A stretch of 64,000 nucleotides of DNA from Christensenella sp. UBA2853 (GTDB taxonomy: Bacteria > Bacillota > Clostridia > Christensenellales > Aristaeellaceae): positions 169,691 through 233,690 of the forward strand of contig DEFL01000005.1 of assembly GCA_002350845.1 (NCBI GenBank). Reading direction: 5' to 3'. The notes beneath the pieces were generated by a model. It was not told the DNA's origin and did no database searches. It saw nothing but the letters and a program-made list of their open reading frames with translations. A program made the position numbers and the translations under genes. Shown in pieces: positions 32,240-40,459 of this stretch. The stretch's first letter is position 1. Every line of letters begins with the position of its first letter.

Positions 32240-32581
32240 TTATTCTGCCGGTACGCCTTTCTCATGCATCCGTCCGCAGATCTCATAGCTGCTCAGCGGA
32301 CTCTGCAGGACGCACATACCCTCGGCATCCGCCTTGTCCAGGCTTTCCTTCTCCATCTCAATGCCCTCAGGCATGATCACGCAGGCCATATCACTGAGGA
32401 GTGCAACGGCAATCACGTTCATGTGCGTCTGCACCGTCACCCAGGCCATGCCTTCCTGGCCGTGGCCCATGACCCAGCTGAGCAGGTCGCACGTATAGCC
32501 GCAGAGTACTTCCTTGTTCAGGTCAGCCTCTTTGGTCAGTTCCTTCGCTTCAATGAGCGGAATCAATTCTTTAATCGTCAT
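32240..32581 (-). CDS. DRTGG-domain protein
   Basis: The 113-residue protein is a single DRTGG-like domain. The core has the pattern VLCGYTCDLLSWVMGHGQEGMAWVTVQTHMNVIAVA, and a later part has the VIMPEGIEMEKESLDKADAEGMCVL ligand-type loop. DRTGG domains resemble the N-terminal part of HPr kinase and are thought to bind small ligands. A second DRTGG protein is encoded at 34360-34734. It sits between the HydS-like gene (18 bases) and the PHP gene. Confidence 0.8.
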   Translation of the reverse strand: MTIKELIPLIEAKELTKEADLNKEVLCGYTCDLLSWVMGHGQEGMAWVTVQTHMNVIAVALLSDMACVIMPEGIEMEKESLDKADAEGMCVLQSPLSSYEICGRMHEKGVPAE

Positions 32582-32599
32582 TGCTTTTTCTCCCTCCGC

Positions 32600-33913
32600 T
32601 TAGCGCCTGATCTGGGCAACTTCCACCATCTGCTCTGCCATGGACTGGAGTTTATCCCTGAGCTTGTGAATGCATTCCATTTCCTTTGCATACCCGAGCA
32701 CAATGTCCTCGGCAAACGCACGGCATGTCGGGGATCCGCAGCTGCCGCAGTCATAACCGGGCAGGTCTGCAATGATCTCATTCATCCGTGTCATCTTCTC
32801 CATCGCCACCGAGATGTTCTCATCCAGGCTCATAGCCGGGTTCGCTTCAATCGGAACATCCAGGCGGATCGGATACTTGTTGATCATCGACACCGGCACG
32901 CTCTGCTGGGGCGTGACGGGATTTCTGGCCAGCGTGCTCGCGACGAGCTTGCGGATGGTGTTCTTGGCCACGTAGTTGTTTTCAAAGGTCAGCGGACCGC
33001 CCACGCACCCGCCGGTGCAGGCATTGCCCTCAAAGAAGGCCAGGTCGCTGAGTTTGTTGTTTTCAATCTCTTCCAGGACTCTGGACACATTCTGAATGCC
33101 GTCCACGTTGAGCGCGTTCTCCTGGAAAATGCTCTTGGCCTCGCCGCTGGAGGTTGCCCATCCAATGCCGTAGCTCGTCGAGGTGCCGTGCATATGTTCT
33201 TCTCTCTGAATCCGGCTGAGCATCGGCCGGATCAGGCCATAGATTTCCAGCATCGAGATGGCCCCGTCCACCGCCGATTTTTCCTGTCCGAGCGGGGAAT
33301 GAATGGCCGTCATTTTGGCCGGGCACGGCGTGATGAAGAAAATGCCGACATCCTCCGGTTCACAGCTGTGCGCCTTGCAGAATTCCGCCCGTGCGATCTC
33401 GGCTGCCACTTCCATGGGCTGGCGGATATCCACAATGTTCGGGATCAGGTCCGGGAAGCGGACCTGGATGAGACGGACAACCGCCGGGCACGCCGAGGAG
33501 ATCATCGGACGCGGCAGGTCGGGCTCACGCATCTTTTCGCTGATTGCCCGGCTGACAATGTCCGCGCCGCGGGCAACCTCAAACACATCGTCAAACCCGA
33601 GCTCCCTGAGGGCGGTGAGAATCACGCCGACATCCTGTATGTTCCGGAACTGCCCGTAGAGCGTCGGCGCGGGCAGTGCGATGCGGTACTTGAAGTGCTT
33701 GATGTCCTCAAGCGTATCAATGGCTGCCACCTTGGCATGGTAATCGCAGATGCGGATGCACTCGCCGCAGTCAATGCACCGCTCATCGAGGATATGCGCG
33801 CGTCCGTTACGCACACGGATGGCCTCGGTCGGACAATGCATCAGGCAGTTTGTGCATCCCTTGCACAGTTCTTTATTCAGTCTCACGGAATGAAACCGTT
33901 TTTTTGCATCCAT
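32600..33913 (-). CDS. HydS-like putative sensory [FeFe]-hydrogenase
   Basis: The 437-residue protein has two N-terminal 4Fe-4S motifs (C17/20/23/27 and C46/49/52/56) and an H-cluster domain with modified motifs: SSACPAVV (L1, C142 preceded by Ala), TPCPAKMT (L2, C197) and GNACTGGC (L3, C299/C303). The C-terminus carries a FeS domain (C389/392/397) and a short helix instead of the PAS domain of known HydS proteins. Loss of the adjacent L1 Cys is reported for sensory, low-activity [FeFe]-hydrogenases. Flanking genes code for an RsbW-like ATPase, two DRTGG proteins and a PHP esterase. I infer a sensor of H2 or redox state. Confidence 0.8.
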   Translation of the reverse strand: MDAKKRFHSVRLNKELCKGCTNCLMHCPTEAIRVRNGRAHILDERCIDCGECIRICDYHAKVAAIDTLEDIKHFKYRIALPAPTLYGQFRNIQDVGVILTALRELGFDDVFEVARGADIVSRAISEKMREPDLPRPMISSACPAVVRLIQVRFPDLIPNIVDIRQPMEVAAEIARAEFCKAHSCEPEDVGIFFITPCPAKMTAIHSPLGQEKSAVDGAISMLEIYGLIRPMLSRIQREEHMHGTSTSYGIGWATSSGEAKSIFQENALNVDGIQNVSRVLEEIENNKLSDLAFFEGNACTGGCVGGPLTFENNYVAKNTIRKLVASTLARNPVTPQQSVPVSMINKYPIRLDVPIEANPAMSLDENISVAMEKMTRMNEIIADLPGYDCGSCGSPTCRAFAEDIVLGYAKEMECIHKLRDKLQSMAEQMVEVAQIRR

Positions 33914-33934
33914 CGGTATTGCCTCTCTATCCTG

Positions 33935-34363
33935 TTATGTAAGCAGGAACCCCATCTGTATCGTGGTCCCCTCGCCCACTTTACTCTTGATATCAAACTC
34001 ATCCGCATTGCGCTTCATGTTGGGAAGACCCATGCCGGCGCCAAAGCCGAGACTGCGGGCTGTTTCACTGGCCGTTGACCAGCCCTCCCGCATGGCCAGG
34101 TCCAGATCCGGAATGCCCGGACCCCGGTCTTTGCTGATCAGGCGCACGCGGTCCGGCGTCACTTCCAGGGACAGAACACCGCCATCGGAATGGATGACCA
34201 GGTTCAGTTCCACCTCATAACTGGCCACTGCCACGCGCCGGAGCACGTTGGCTGAAACACCCAGCTGCTTGAGCTTGCGCTTGATATCCGCCGAGGCCTC
34301 CCCTGCGCAGGTGTAATCCTCTGCTTCCACAGGATACTCGGCATGCAGCAATGTATTGCTCAT
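33935..34363 (-). CDS. RsbW/SpoIIAB-like ATP-binding protein
   Basis: The 142-residue product (ATG at 34363, overlapping the upstream stop by ATGA, GAGG seven bases before) is a single GHKL ATPase domain. It has N box VASYEVELNLVIHSD, G1 box DRGPGIPD and the G2-like GFGAGMGLPNMKRNAD. This is the layout of anti-sigma factor serine kinases such as RsbW. Its partner (an anti-sigma antagonist or sigma factor) is not in the window. It is the second gene of the HydS-like cluster. Confidence 0.85.
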   Translation of the reverse strand: MSNTLLHAEYPVEAEDYTCAGEASADIKRKLKQLGVSANVLRRVAVASYEVELNLVIHSDGGVLSLEVTPDRVRLISKDRGPGIPDLDLAMREGWSTASETARSLGFGAGMGLPNMKRNADEFDIKSKVGEGTTIQMGFLLT

Positions 34364-34734
34364 AAGCGCGCCTCGCTTTCCGGCCACTCAATCGGCACAC
34401 CGCGCAGACCCGCCTCATAGAGGAGGCCGCATGCGGTAAAGGCAGTCGCCGGCGTCGTGATGACTACCAGCCCCTGCTCGTCCGCCTGTTCGAGGAGGTC
34501 GTCCCCGGGAATCTTGCCTCTTGCAAACACGAGGCACTTGAGATCCAGCATATCAGCTGTGCGGAGAACATGTGCGTTGGTCAGACCGGTAATCAAAACG
34601 GTTTTCTCGTTGACAAAAGCCAGCACGTCGCTCATCAGGTCCGAGCAGCAGGCCGTGTAGACCTTCGTCTCCAGGCGTTCCTGTCCGCACAGAACTTTGG
34701 CATGCAATACATTTACCATGTCCTGAATGTTCAT
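34360..34734 (-). CDS. DRTGG-domain protein, first gene of the HydS-like cluster
   Basis: The 124-residue protein resembles the product of 32240-32581. It has VYTACCSDLMSDVLAFVNEKTVLITGLTNAHVLRTADML, followed by CLVFARGKIPGDDLLEQADEQGLVVI. This is the stand-alone DRTGG fold, with a possible ligand loop near Gly-Lys-Ile-Pro. It is translated in overlap with the RsbW-like gene. A strong promoter lies about 130 bases upstream. Confidence 0.78.
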   Translation of the reverse strand: MNIQDMVNVLHAKVLCGQERLETKVYTACCSDLMSDVLAFVNEKTVLITGLTNAHVLRTADMLDLKCLVFARGKIPGDDLLEQADEQGLVVITTPATAFTACGLLYEAGLRGVPIEWPESEARL

Positions 34735-34864
34735 ATAGTTCTCCTCTCCATACTCTCATGCAGCGTCCGGTCCAGCCGCACGCATGCCCGGCGGGGTCTG
34801 CCCGTGCGCAGCCCCTGAAACATAGCATTTTATGGTCTCTTCGGTTCCAGACAAGCCATTCCTG

Positions 34865-34893
34865 ATTGTAACGGACTTCAATTTGTTTGTCAA
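34865..34893 (-). promoter_or_regulatory. Promoter of the HydS-like cluster
   Basis: On the minus strand TTGACA (34888-34893) and TACAAT (34865-34870) are 17 bases apart. The leader to the first DRTGG gene is about 125 bases. Confidence 0.8.
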
Positions 34894-34924
34894 TCTTGTG
34901 TTGGCATGCACCGCCAAACAGGGC

Positions 34925-34953
34925 TTGACGGAATGTGACGGCAGCACTACAAT
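34925..34953 (+). promoter_or_regulatory. Promoter of tRNA-Arg
   Basis: TTGACG (34925-34930) and TACAAT (34948-34953) are separated by 17 bases, about 40 bases before the tRNA. It is divergent from the HydS-cluster promoter. Confidence 0.7.
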
Positions 34954-34991
34954 GCTGTCTTGGCCGGCGGGCAGGATCCTTCCGGCCGCAG

Positions 34992-35065
34992 GGGCCCGTA
35001 GCTCATCCGGATAGAGTGCCTGACTTCGAATCAGTAGGTAGTGGGTTCGAATCCCTCCGGGCTCG
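34992..35065 (+). tRNA. tRNA-Arg (TCG)
   Basis: Acceptor GGGCCCG pairs with CGGGCTC (one G-U), with discriminator G. The D arm is GCTC/GAGT, and the anticodon loop is CTTCGAA with anticodon TCG, reading CGA. The T loop is TTCGAAT. Position 27-43 and position 50-64 are mismatched, so the fold is slightly weaker than normal. CCA is not encoded. Confidence 0.85.
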
Positions 35066-35071
35066 CATCAT

Positions 35072-35132
35072 AAAACCGGGCACCGCATCAGCATCACTTT
35101 CGCGTGATACCGATACGGTGCCCGGTTTTTTT
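35072..35132. terminator. Bidirectional terminator between tRNA-Arg and the small membrane-protein gene
   Basis: A 14-bp outer stem (AAAACCGGGCACCG with CGGTGCCCGGTTTT) encloses a smaller ATCAC/GTGAT hairpin. A T run follows on the plus strand, and a shorter T run on the minus strand. Confidence 0.88.
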
Positions 35133-35139
35133 CTGTCCA

Positions 35140-35553
35140 TCAGAGCGGCAGGAGGGACGCGAGGAAAAAGAGGATGCCGCAGATGATATTGGCCAGAAGC
35201 GAGCAGGTGTCCTGTTCCTCCTTGGTCAGGTCATCAAAGGAAACGGGCGGCTCATCGAGATAGTCCACCATGTCCCCGTAGGCGCGGAACGGATCCTTTT
35301 TCGGCTTCTTCAGCGGCTTCATGCGGGGAATCTGCAGCCCGTCCATGCGCAGATACACCAGGTATGCGCACAGAAGAAACACCACGCCCACAACCGGGAA
35401 CACCATGCCCAGGGTCAGATGCGGCGTGCGCGGCTGGAGATACTGCTTCCAGAGCATGACAATGAGCAGCATGAGAATAAACCGTGTAAACACCTTATAG
35501 ATCAGCGGACGGATCATATCCCGCTGAAAGTGGTCTCGGATCGGATGTTTCAT
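35140..35553 (-). CDS. Small membrane protein of unknown function
   Basis: The 137-residue product has a basic N-terminus and three membrane segments (about 20-37, 47-68 and 119-136). A hydrophilic segment with KPLKKPKKDPFRAYGDMVDYLDEPPVSFDDLTKEEQDT lies between the second and third. I do not recognise a family motif. It stands alone between the tRNA terminator and the Opp operon, 150 bases downstream of oppD/F. Coding use matches the neighbours, so it is probably real. Confidence 0.65.
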   Translation of the reverse strand: MKHPIRDHFQRDMIRPLIYKVFTRFILMLLIVMLWKQYLQPRTPHLTLGMVFPVVGVVFLLCAYLVYLRMDGLQIPRMKPLKKPKKDPFRAYGDMVDYLDEPPVSFDDLTKEEQDTCSLLANIICGILFFLASLLPL

Positions 35554-35702
35554 GGACGCCTCCGTTGGAAAATGGGATCAGTTGCCTCTGCCTATTATAG
35601 CGGGAATGCGCATCCACCGCCATCCCCTGCCCGTCAACCTGAGATAAGGAAAATCCGGGAAAGACATCATCTTTCCCGGAAACAGTCTTCCAACAGAATG
35701 CC

Positions 35703-37790
35703 TTACAGGCCGAGCACCTTCCGGTATTCGTCCAGTTCCTTCTCATTGCCGTAGACAAAGTGATCCGGGAGAATCTCGCACCACTGCGGCTTGTCCACGC
35801 TGTAATCGTGGCAGGACGGGTCGTACACCTTGAGCTTCTTTTTCTTCTCAATGTACGGGTTGGGATTGGGCACGGCAGAGAGCAGCGCCTGGGTGTAGGG
35901 ATGCAGCGGATGGCGGAAGAGCTCTTCGCTCTCAGCCAGTTCCACAATGCGTCCCTTGTAAATCACAGCGATGCGGTCCGAGATGAAGCGGACCACGCTC
36001 AGGTCGTGCGCGATGAAGAGGTACGTGAGGCCTCTGGTCTTCTTGAGCTCGTTGAGGAGGTTGAGCACCTGGGCGCGGATGGACACGTCCAGTGCGCTGA
36101 TCGGTTCGTCCGCAACGATGAAGTCAGGCTGCATGATCAGAGCGCGGGCAATACCGATTCTCTGTCTCTGGCCGCCGGAGAATTCGTGCGGGAAGCGGCT
36201 GGAGAACTCGGGCAGCAGGCCGACTTCCTTGAGGGCCTCCTGAACCTTGTTCTCACGGTCGGCATTATCCTTGTACATGTGATGGTTGATAATGCCTTCC
36301 GAGACAATATAGTCGACCTTGGCGCGTTCGTTGAGGGAAGCCATGGGATCCTGGAAGATCATCTGGCAGCCGCGGATGACTTCCACGTCTTCCTGCTTGG
36401 AGATCTTTCCGCTGATCCGCTTTCCCTTGTAGAAGATTTCACCCTTGGTGGTGGGATTGATGCGGACGATCGCGCGGCCGATGGTCGTTTTGCCGGAGCC
36501 GGACTCGCCGACCAGTGCAAATGTCTCGCCCTTGTAAATGGTGAAATTGACATCGTCCACAGCCACGAACTTTCTGCGGCCGTTGCCAAACGCCACCTGC
36601 AGGTCCTTGACCTCAATGAGCGGCTCGCGGTTCGGATCCTGATGCGGATGATACAGCTTGATGTCGGAGGGCTTGCCGAAATCCGGATCCTTCAGCTTCT
36701 GGATGGCATCCGGCTGCGGGATCTGCGGTGCGCGCGGGTCCATCAGCCAGGTCTTGGCCTGGTGCGTTGTGGTGACATCATACATCGGCGGCTCTTCGAG
36801 GAAGTCGATGTTCAGGGCGTGGCGGTTGCGGGGTGCAAACGAGTCGCCCTGGATCTTGTTGAAGAGGTTGGGCGGCGTGCCATCAATGGCCGGCAGTTTC
36901 TCACCCTTGACGCCCAGCTGCGGCAGGGCGCTCAGGAGAGCCCAGGTGTAGGGATGATGCGGATCAAAGAAGATTTCATTGGCAAGACCGGTCTCAATGA
37001 TCTGTCCTGCGTACATGACCGCTACACGGTCAGCCACATTGGCCACAACACCCAGGTCATGGGTGATATAAATGATGGTCATGTGGTTTTCACGCTGCAG
37101 GGTCTTGATGAGTTCCAGGATCTGTGCCTGAATCGTCACGTCCAGAGCAGTGGTCGGTTCGTCGCAGATCAGGATCTGCGGCTTGCAGGCCACGGCGATA
37201 GCGATGACAGCTCTCTGGCGCATGCCGCCGGAGAATTCATGCGGATACTGGCCATAGCGCACTTCCGGGTTCGGGATGCCGACGCTCGCAAGCAGGCGGA
37301 TGGTTTCTTCCTTGGCAGCCTTGCCCCTCAGGCCCTGATGCAGTTCGACCGCTTCACGGATCTGCAATCCGACCTTTTTCAGGGGGTTCAGGCTGGTCAT
37401 GGGGTCCTGTGTCACCATGGCAATCTTCTTGCCGCGGATCTTCTGCCATTCCCGTTCGGTCTTGAGCTTGGTCAGGTCAAGCCCGTCGTACATGATGGAG
37501 CCGTTTGTGATCTGTCCGTTCTTGTCGAGCATGCCCACAAAGAGCTTGGTGAACACGCTCTTGCCGGAACCGGACTCACCCACAATCGCGAGGGTCTCCC
37601 CTTCATAGAGGTCCAGGGAGCAGCCGCGGATAGCCTTCAGCTTCTGGCCGCGGAGCGTGAACTCGACCTGAACATCCTGTGCTGACAGGATCGGGGAAGA
37701 GGAAAGAATCTGATCGTTGATTTTCTCAAACTGCAATGCGGCTTCGGAGTTCTCACTGCCATATTTGCTGGAAATGATTTTTTCACTCAT
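35703..37790 (-). CDS. oppDF: Oligopeptide ABC transporter, fused double ATPase (OppD-OppF)
   Basis: One 695-residue chain contains two complete ABC ATPases. The first has Walker A GESGSGKS, signature FSGGMRQR and Walker B ILICDEPTTALD. The second has GESGSGKT, FSGGQRQR and FIVADEPISALD. Each is followed by the C-terminal HPYTxALLSAxP oligopeptide-transporter domain. Normally these are two genes, oppD and oppF. The gene is last in the oppA-B-C-DF order, 15 bases after oppC. It energises peptide uptake. Confidence 0.93.
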   Translation of the reverse strand: MSEKIISSKYGSENSEAALQFEKINDQILSSSPILSAQDVQVEFTLRGQKLKAIRGCSLDLYEGETLAIVGESGSGKSVFTKLFVGMLDKNGQITNGSIMYDGLDLTKLKTEREWQKIRGKKIAMVTQDPMTSLNPLKKVGLQIREAVELHQGLRGKAAKEETIRLLASVGIPNPEVRYGQYPHEFSGGMRQRAVIAIAVACKPQILICDEPTTALDVTIQAQILELIKTLQRENHMTIIYITHDLGVVANVADRVAVMYAGQIIETGLANEIFFDPHHPYTWALLSALPQLGVKGEKLPAIDGTPPNLFNKIQGDSFAPRNRHALNIDFLEEPPMYDVTTTHQAKTWLMDPRAPQIPQPDAIQKLKDPDFGKPSDIKLYHPHQDPNREPLIEVKDLQVAFGNGRRKFVAVDDVNFTIYKGETFALVGESGSGKTTIGRAIVRINPTTKGEIFYKGKRISGKISKQEDVEVIRGCQMIFQDPMASLNERAKVDYIVSEGIINHHMYKDNADRENKVQEALKEVGLLPEFSSRFPHEFSGGQRQRIGIARALIMQPDFIVADEPISALDVSIRAQVLNLLNELKKTRGLTYLFIAHDLSVVRFISDRIAVIYKGRIVELAESEELFRHPLHPYTQALLSAVPNPNPYIEKKKKLKVYDPSCHDYSVDKPQWCEILPDHFVYGNEKELDEYRKVLGL

Positions 37791-37805
37791 TCGTTCGTCA
37801 CCGCC

Positions 37806-38867
37806 TTACATATGGTTGCGGGGATCGCACGCATCAGAGAACGCATTGCCCGCCAGATAGAAGGTGATGGTGATGACAGACACAATCACCGCAGGGAAAA
37901 TCAGCATATAGGGATACTGCATGAACAGACTGCGCGCATTTCTCAGCAGGATGCCCAGAGAAGGCGTTTCCACGCTGATCAGGCCCAGATAGGCCAGCGT
38001 CGTTTCAAAGGCGATGGTACCCGGGATGGCCAGTGCAAGGCGCAGCACCACAACGCTGATCAGGTACGGGAAAATGTTCCGGTACAGGGTTCTCCAGAGT
38101 CCCGTGCCCAGGCAGCGGGAAGCGAGGTTGTACTCGCGGTCGCGGTACATGAAGACCAGGTTGCGGATATTTCTCGCCGTGCCCAGCCAGCCGAAGAGGA
38201 TCAGGGCGCCGCCGATAATCAGGTAGGACTTGCCGACCATAAGCGCGATCAGCGTCATGTAGATGATGGTCGGGATATTGTCGATCAGGTTGTAGATCTC
38301 AGTGATGACACGGTCCAGGGCACGCACATAGCCCCAGAGCAGTCCGATCACGGTACCCAGAATGATCTGGCCGGCGGAAACGCAGATAGCCAGAATAATA
38401 CTGAGTCTCGTCGCATACCACACCTGGCACCAGTAGTCAGCACCCAGGGAGTCCGTTCCGAACCAATAGGTGCTGTTCGGGCTGATGAAGGCCAGCTTGG
38501 TGTCATAGTGGAGGGTGTTGACGTCAAACTTGCTGATCATAGGAGAAATGAACGTGAAGATGAAGAGCAGCATGAAGATGATGAGCATCACGACGGCGCT
38601 CTTCTTTTTCAGGAAGTTCTGCCACACGCTCTTCCAGTAACTGTACTGGCTGTAGCCTGTGCGCTCAGCTTCCTGATAGTTGTACTCTGCCGGGGCAAAC
38701 AGCTGCTTTTCCGGCATGGAGGAACGCCGGTTGATATACGGACGACCTTTTTCATAGGTGTGTTCCGTCGTATCCACGGCTGTCTCTTTCACTTCAGCCA
38801 TGACGACATCACGGGAGTCATTCTCGGTATTAATGCCCTTCAGGACGATTTTCTTTTTGTTGTCCAT
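37806..38867 (-). CDS. oppC: Oligopeptide ABC transporter permease OppC
   Basis: The 353-residue protein starts with a long cytoplasmic N-terminus (about 85 residues). Six membrane segments follow, typical of DppC/OppC, with WFGTDSLGADYWCQVWYATRLS near the periplasmic entry. The transmembrane coupling motif ETTLAYLGLISVETPSLGILLRNA is near the C-terminus. The length is larger than the usual 300 residues because of the N-terminus. It overlaps nothing but follows oppB by one base. It forms the channel with OppB. Confidence 0.93.
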   Translation of the reverse strand: MDNKKKIVLKGINTENDSRDVVMAEVKETAVDTTEHTYEKGRPYINRRSSMPEKQLFAPAEYNYQEAERTGYSQYSYWKSVWQNFLKKKSAVVMLIIFMLLFIFTFISPMISKFDVNTLHYDTKLAFISPNSTYWFGTDSLGADYWCQVWYATRLSIILAICVSAGQIILGTVIGLLWGYVRALDRVITEIYNLIDNIPTIIYMTLIALMVGKSYLIIGGALILFGWLGTARNIRNLVFMYRDREYNLASRCLGTGLWRTLYRNIFPYLISVVVLRLALAIPGTIAFETTLAYLGLISVETPSLGILLRNARSLFMQYPYMLIFPAVIVSVITITFYLAGNAFSDACDPRNHM

Positions 38868-38868
38868 A

Positions 38869-40281
38869 TCAGCGCGTGCCTCCCTTTTTGGTCAGACTGA
38901 TTCTGGGATCAAGGATGCCCATCAGCAGGTCGCCGATGAAGACGCCCAGGATACCCAGGGTGGCGTAGAAGAGAACAATGGCCTGCACCAGGTTCGTGTC
39001 ATATCTGGAGATGGCCTGGGTCAGTAGCGGTCCCATGCCGGGCACTGAGAAGAAGCTCTCGGCGAGGAGGGAGCCGCCAACGGTGAGAAGAATATTGTAA
39101 GGCAGGTACTGCGCCAGGGGCAGGAAGGCATTCTTCATCACATGGCGGAACATGACCTGGGTCGTGGTAAAGCCCTTGAGCTGTGCGAGGCGGATGTAAT
39201 CCTTGTTGAGTTCATCCACCATATAGCGGCGCATCCAGAGCATATAGTTCGCTGTGGAGGCCGTGGAAAGGCACAGAATCGGCGGAATGGCCGAAGTCAC
39301 AGGGGTCGCACTGCGGAAGGTCATGGGCAGGTTGAACAGGTGTGCGCACAGGTACATGATCAGCGTATAGCTGACCAGGTGCGGCACTGCATTGATAAAG
39401 ATCGTATAACCGGTGCACACATTGTCCAGAAGACCGCCCTTGTATCTTGCCTGCAGAATGCCCAGCACCACGCCCAAGACCAGTGCAAGCGCCAGGGAGC
39501 ACAGGCCGATCCGCATGGAAATCGGGAACTTGTCGGAAATGATTTCAATGACCGACACACCGTGGCGGATACGGTAGGACTCACCCAGGCTGAAGGTGAA
39601 ACTGTAGTTGGAAGGCACGAGATGATTCAGGATATTCTTGAATCCGGTCGCATTGACTTCCAGATCCACACCGCTGAGAAGCTCGGACATCTTGCTGCGC
39701 AGCGTCGTATCCAGTTCATCCCGAAGCTGACCCGCCTGCTCTTCACCGATGGCTTTCTTGGCATCCTTGAACAGGGTGCCCAGCGCTTTGCTGGAGAGGT
39801 TGGACGCAAGCTGTTCGGCGACCCAGGCACCGTCCGTGCCGTTCTCACCCTGCAGTGCGCTGTCAATCTGCTTGGAGATGATATTGTCGGTCAGGATCTT
39901 GTTGTTGATCTTGTCGATCTCTTTGGCGGCGGCCTCCGCATCGGTGTAGTACTTGTTGATCGCACCCTCCACCGCCGAATGCACGCCTTCCCCGACGCCG
40001 CTGTGAAGCTGTGTATTAATCAATGCCTGCTGTTTGGTGGCATAGATATAATCCACTTTAAACATGTTCTGGAAGAAATGCTGCAGCTGGACCAGAGGCG
40101 GATCAAGCAGGCCTGCTGCTTCCAGCTTGCTCTGCTTCTGGGACTCGGTCAGCTTGATCAGTTCATCCTCGGTAAAGAAATAGTCTGTGGGCATCATACG
40201 CATGAGCAGGAACACGACACTCACAATGATCAGGACCGTCAATACCGACTGAAGCAGTCGTTTCAGAATATACTTTAGCAT
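38869..40281 (-). CDS. oppB: Oligopeptide ABC transporter permease OppB, AmiC-like with large external domain
   Basis: The 470-residue protein is about 150 residues longer than usual OppB. After the first membrane segment (residues about 8-28) comes an insert of about 170 residues rich in Ala, Glu, Lys and Asp. Membrane segments then resume near MRIGLCSLALALVLG. The conserved permease part holds RRYMVDELNKDYIRLAQLKG (the coupling motif) and SVPGMGPLLTQAISRYD near the end. Pneumococcal AmiC has a similar long extracytoplasmic insert. The insert may dock the substrate-binding protein. Confidence 0.9.
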   Translation of the reverse strand: MLKYILKRLLQSVLTVLIIVSVVFLLMRMMPTDYFFTEDELIKLTESQKQSKLEAAGLLDPPLVQLQHFFQNMFKVDYIYATKQQALINTQLHSGVGEGVHSAVEGAINKYYTDAEAAAKEIDKINNKILTDNIISKQIDSALQGENGTDGAWVAEQLASNLSSKALGTLFKDAKKAIGEEQAGQLRDELDTTLRSKMSELLSGVDLEVNATGFKNILNHLVPSNYSFTFSLGESYRIRHGVSVIEIISDKFPISMRIGLCSLALALVLGVVLGILQARYKGGLLDNVCTGYTIFINAVPHLVSYTLIMYLCAHLFNLPMTFRSATPVTSAIPPILCLSTASTANYMLWMRRYMVDELNKDYIRLAQLKGFTTTQVMFRHVMKNAFLPLAQYLPYNILLTVGGSLLAESFFSVPGMGPLLTQAISRYDTNLVQAIVLFYATLGILGVFIGDLLMGILDPRISLTKKGGTR

Positions 40282-40310
40282 CTCAGCGACCCCTTTTTGC
40301 TCAACTGCCA

Positions 40311-40422
40311 GTCCTCAACCTTTCTGCGGAAACCCGGACAAGGGTTGAGGACTGACAGTTTCTGAAAGTGATAAGGCAGACAACTTCCCTTTAAGGTCAG
40401 TCTCTCGGGGAAGCTGTCTGCC
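40311..40422 (-). terminator. Two stem-loops between oppA and oppB
   Basis: Two strong hairpins lie in tandem: AGTCCTCAACC with GGTTGAGGACT (about 40311-40360) and GGCAGACA with its complement plus CTTCCC/GGGAAG (about 40375-40422). Neither has a long T run. They can act as partial terminators or mRNA stabilisers, so that oppA is made in excess over the membrane parts. Confidence 0.6.
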
Positions 40423-40459
40423 TCTCAGTTTACCAAATGGAATCCCGAATCACAGAAGC

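Noticed and set aside
32264..34078. A 604-codon plus-strand open frame across the HydS-like gene
   Set aside because: Same reason: antisense noise in a high-GC gene, no start site and low-complexity His/Arg content.
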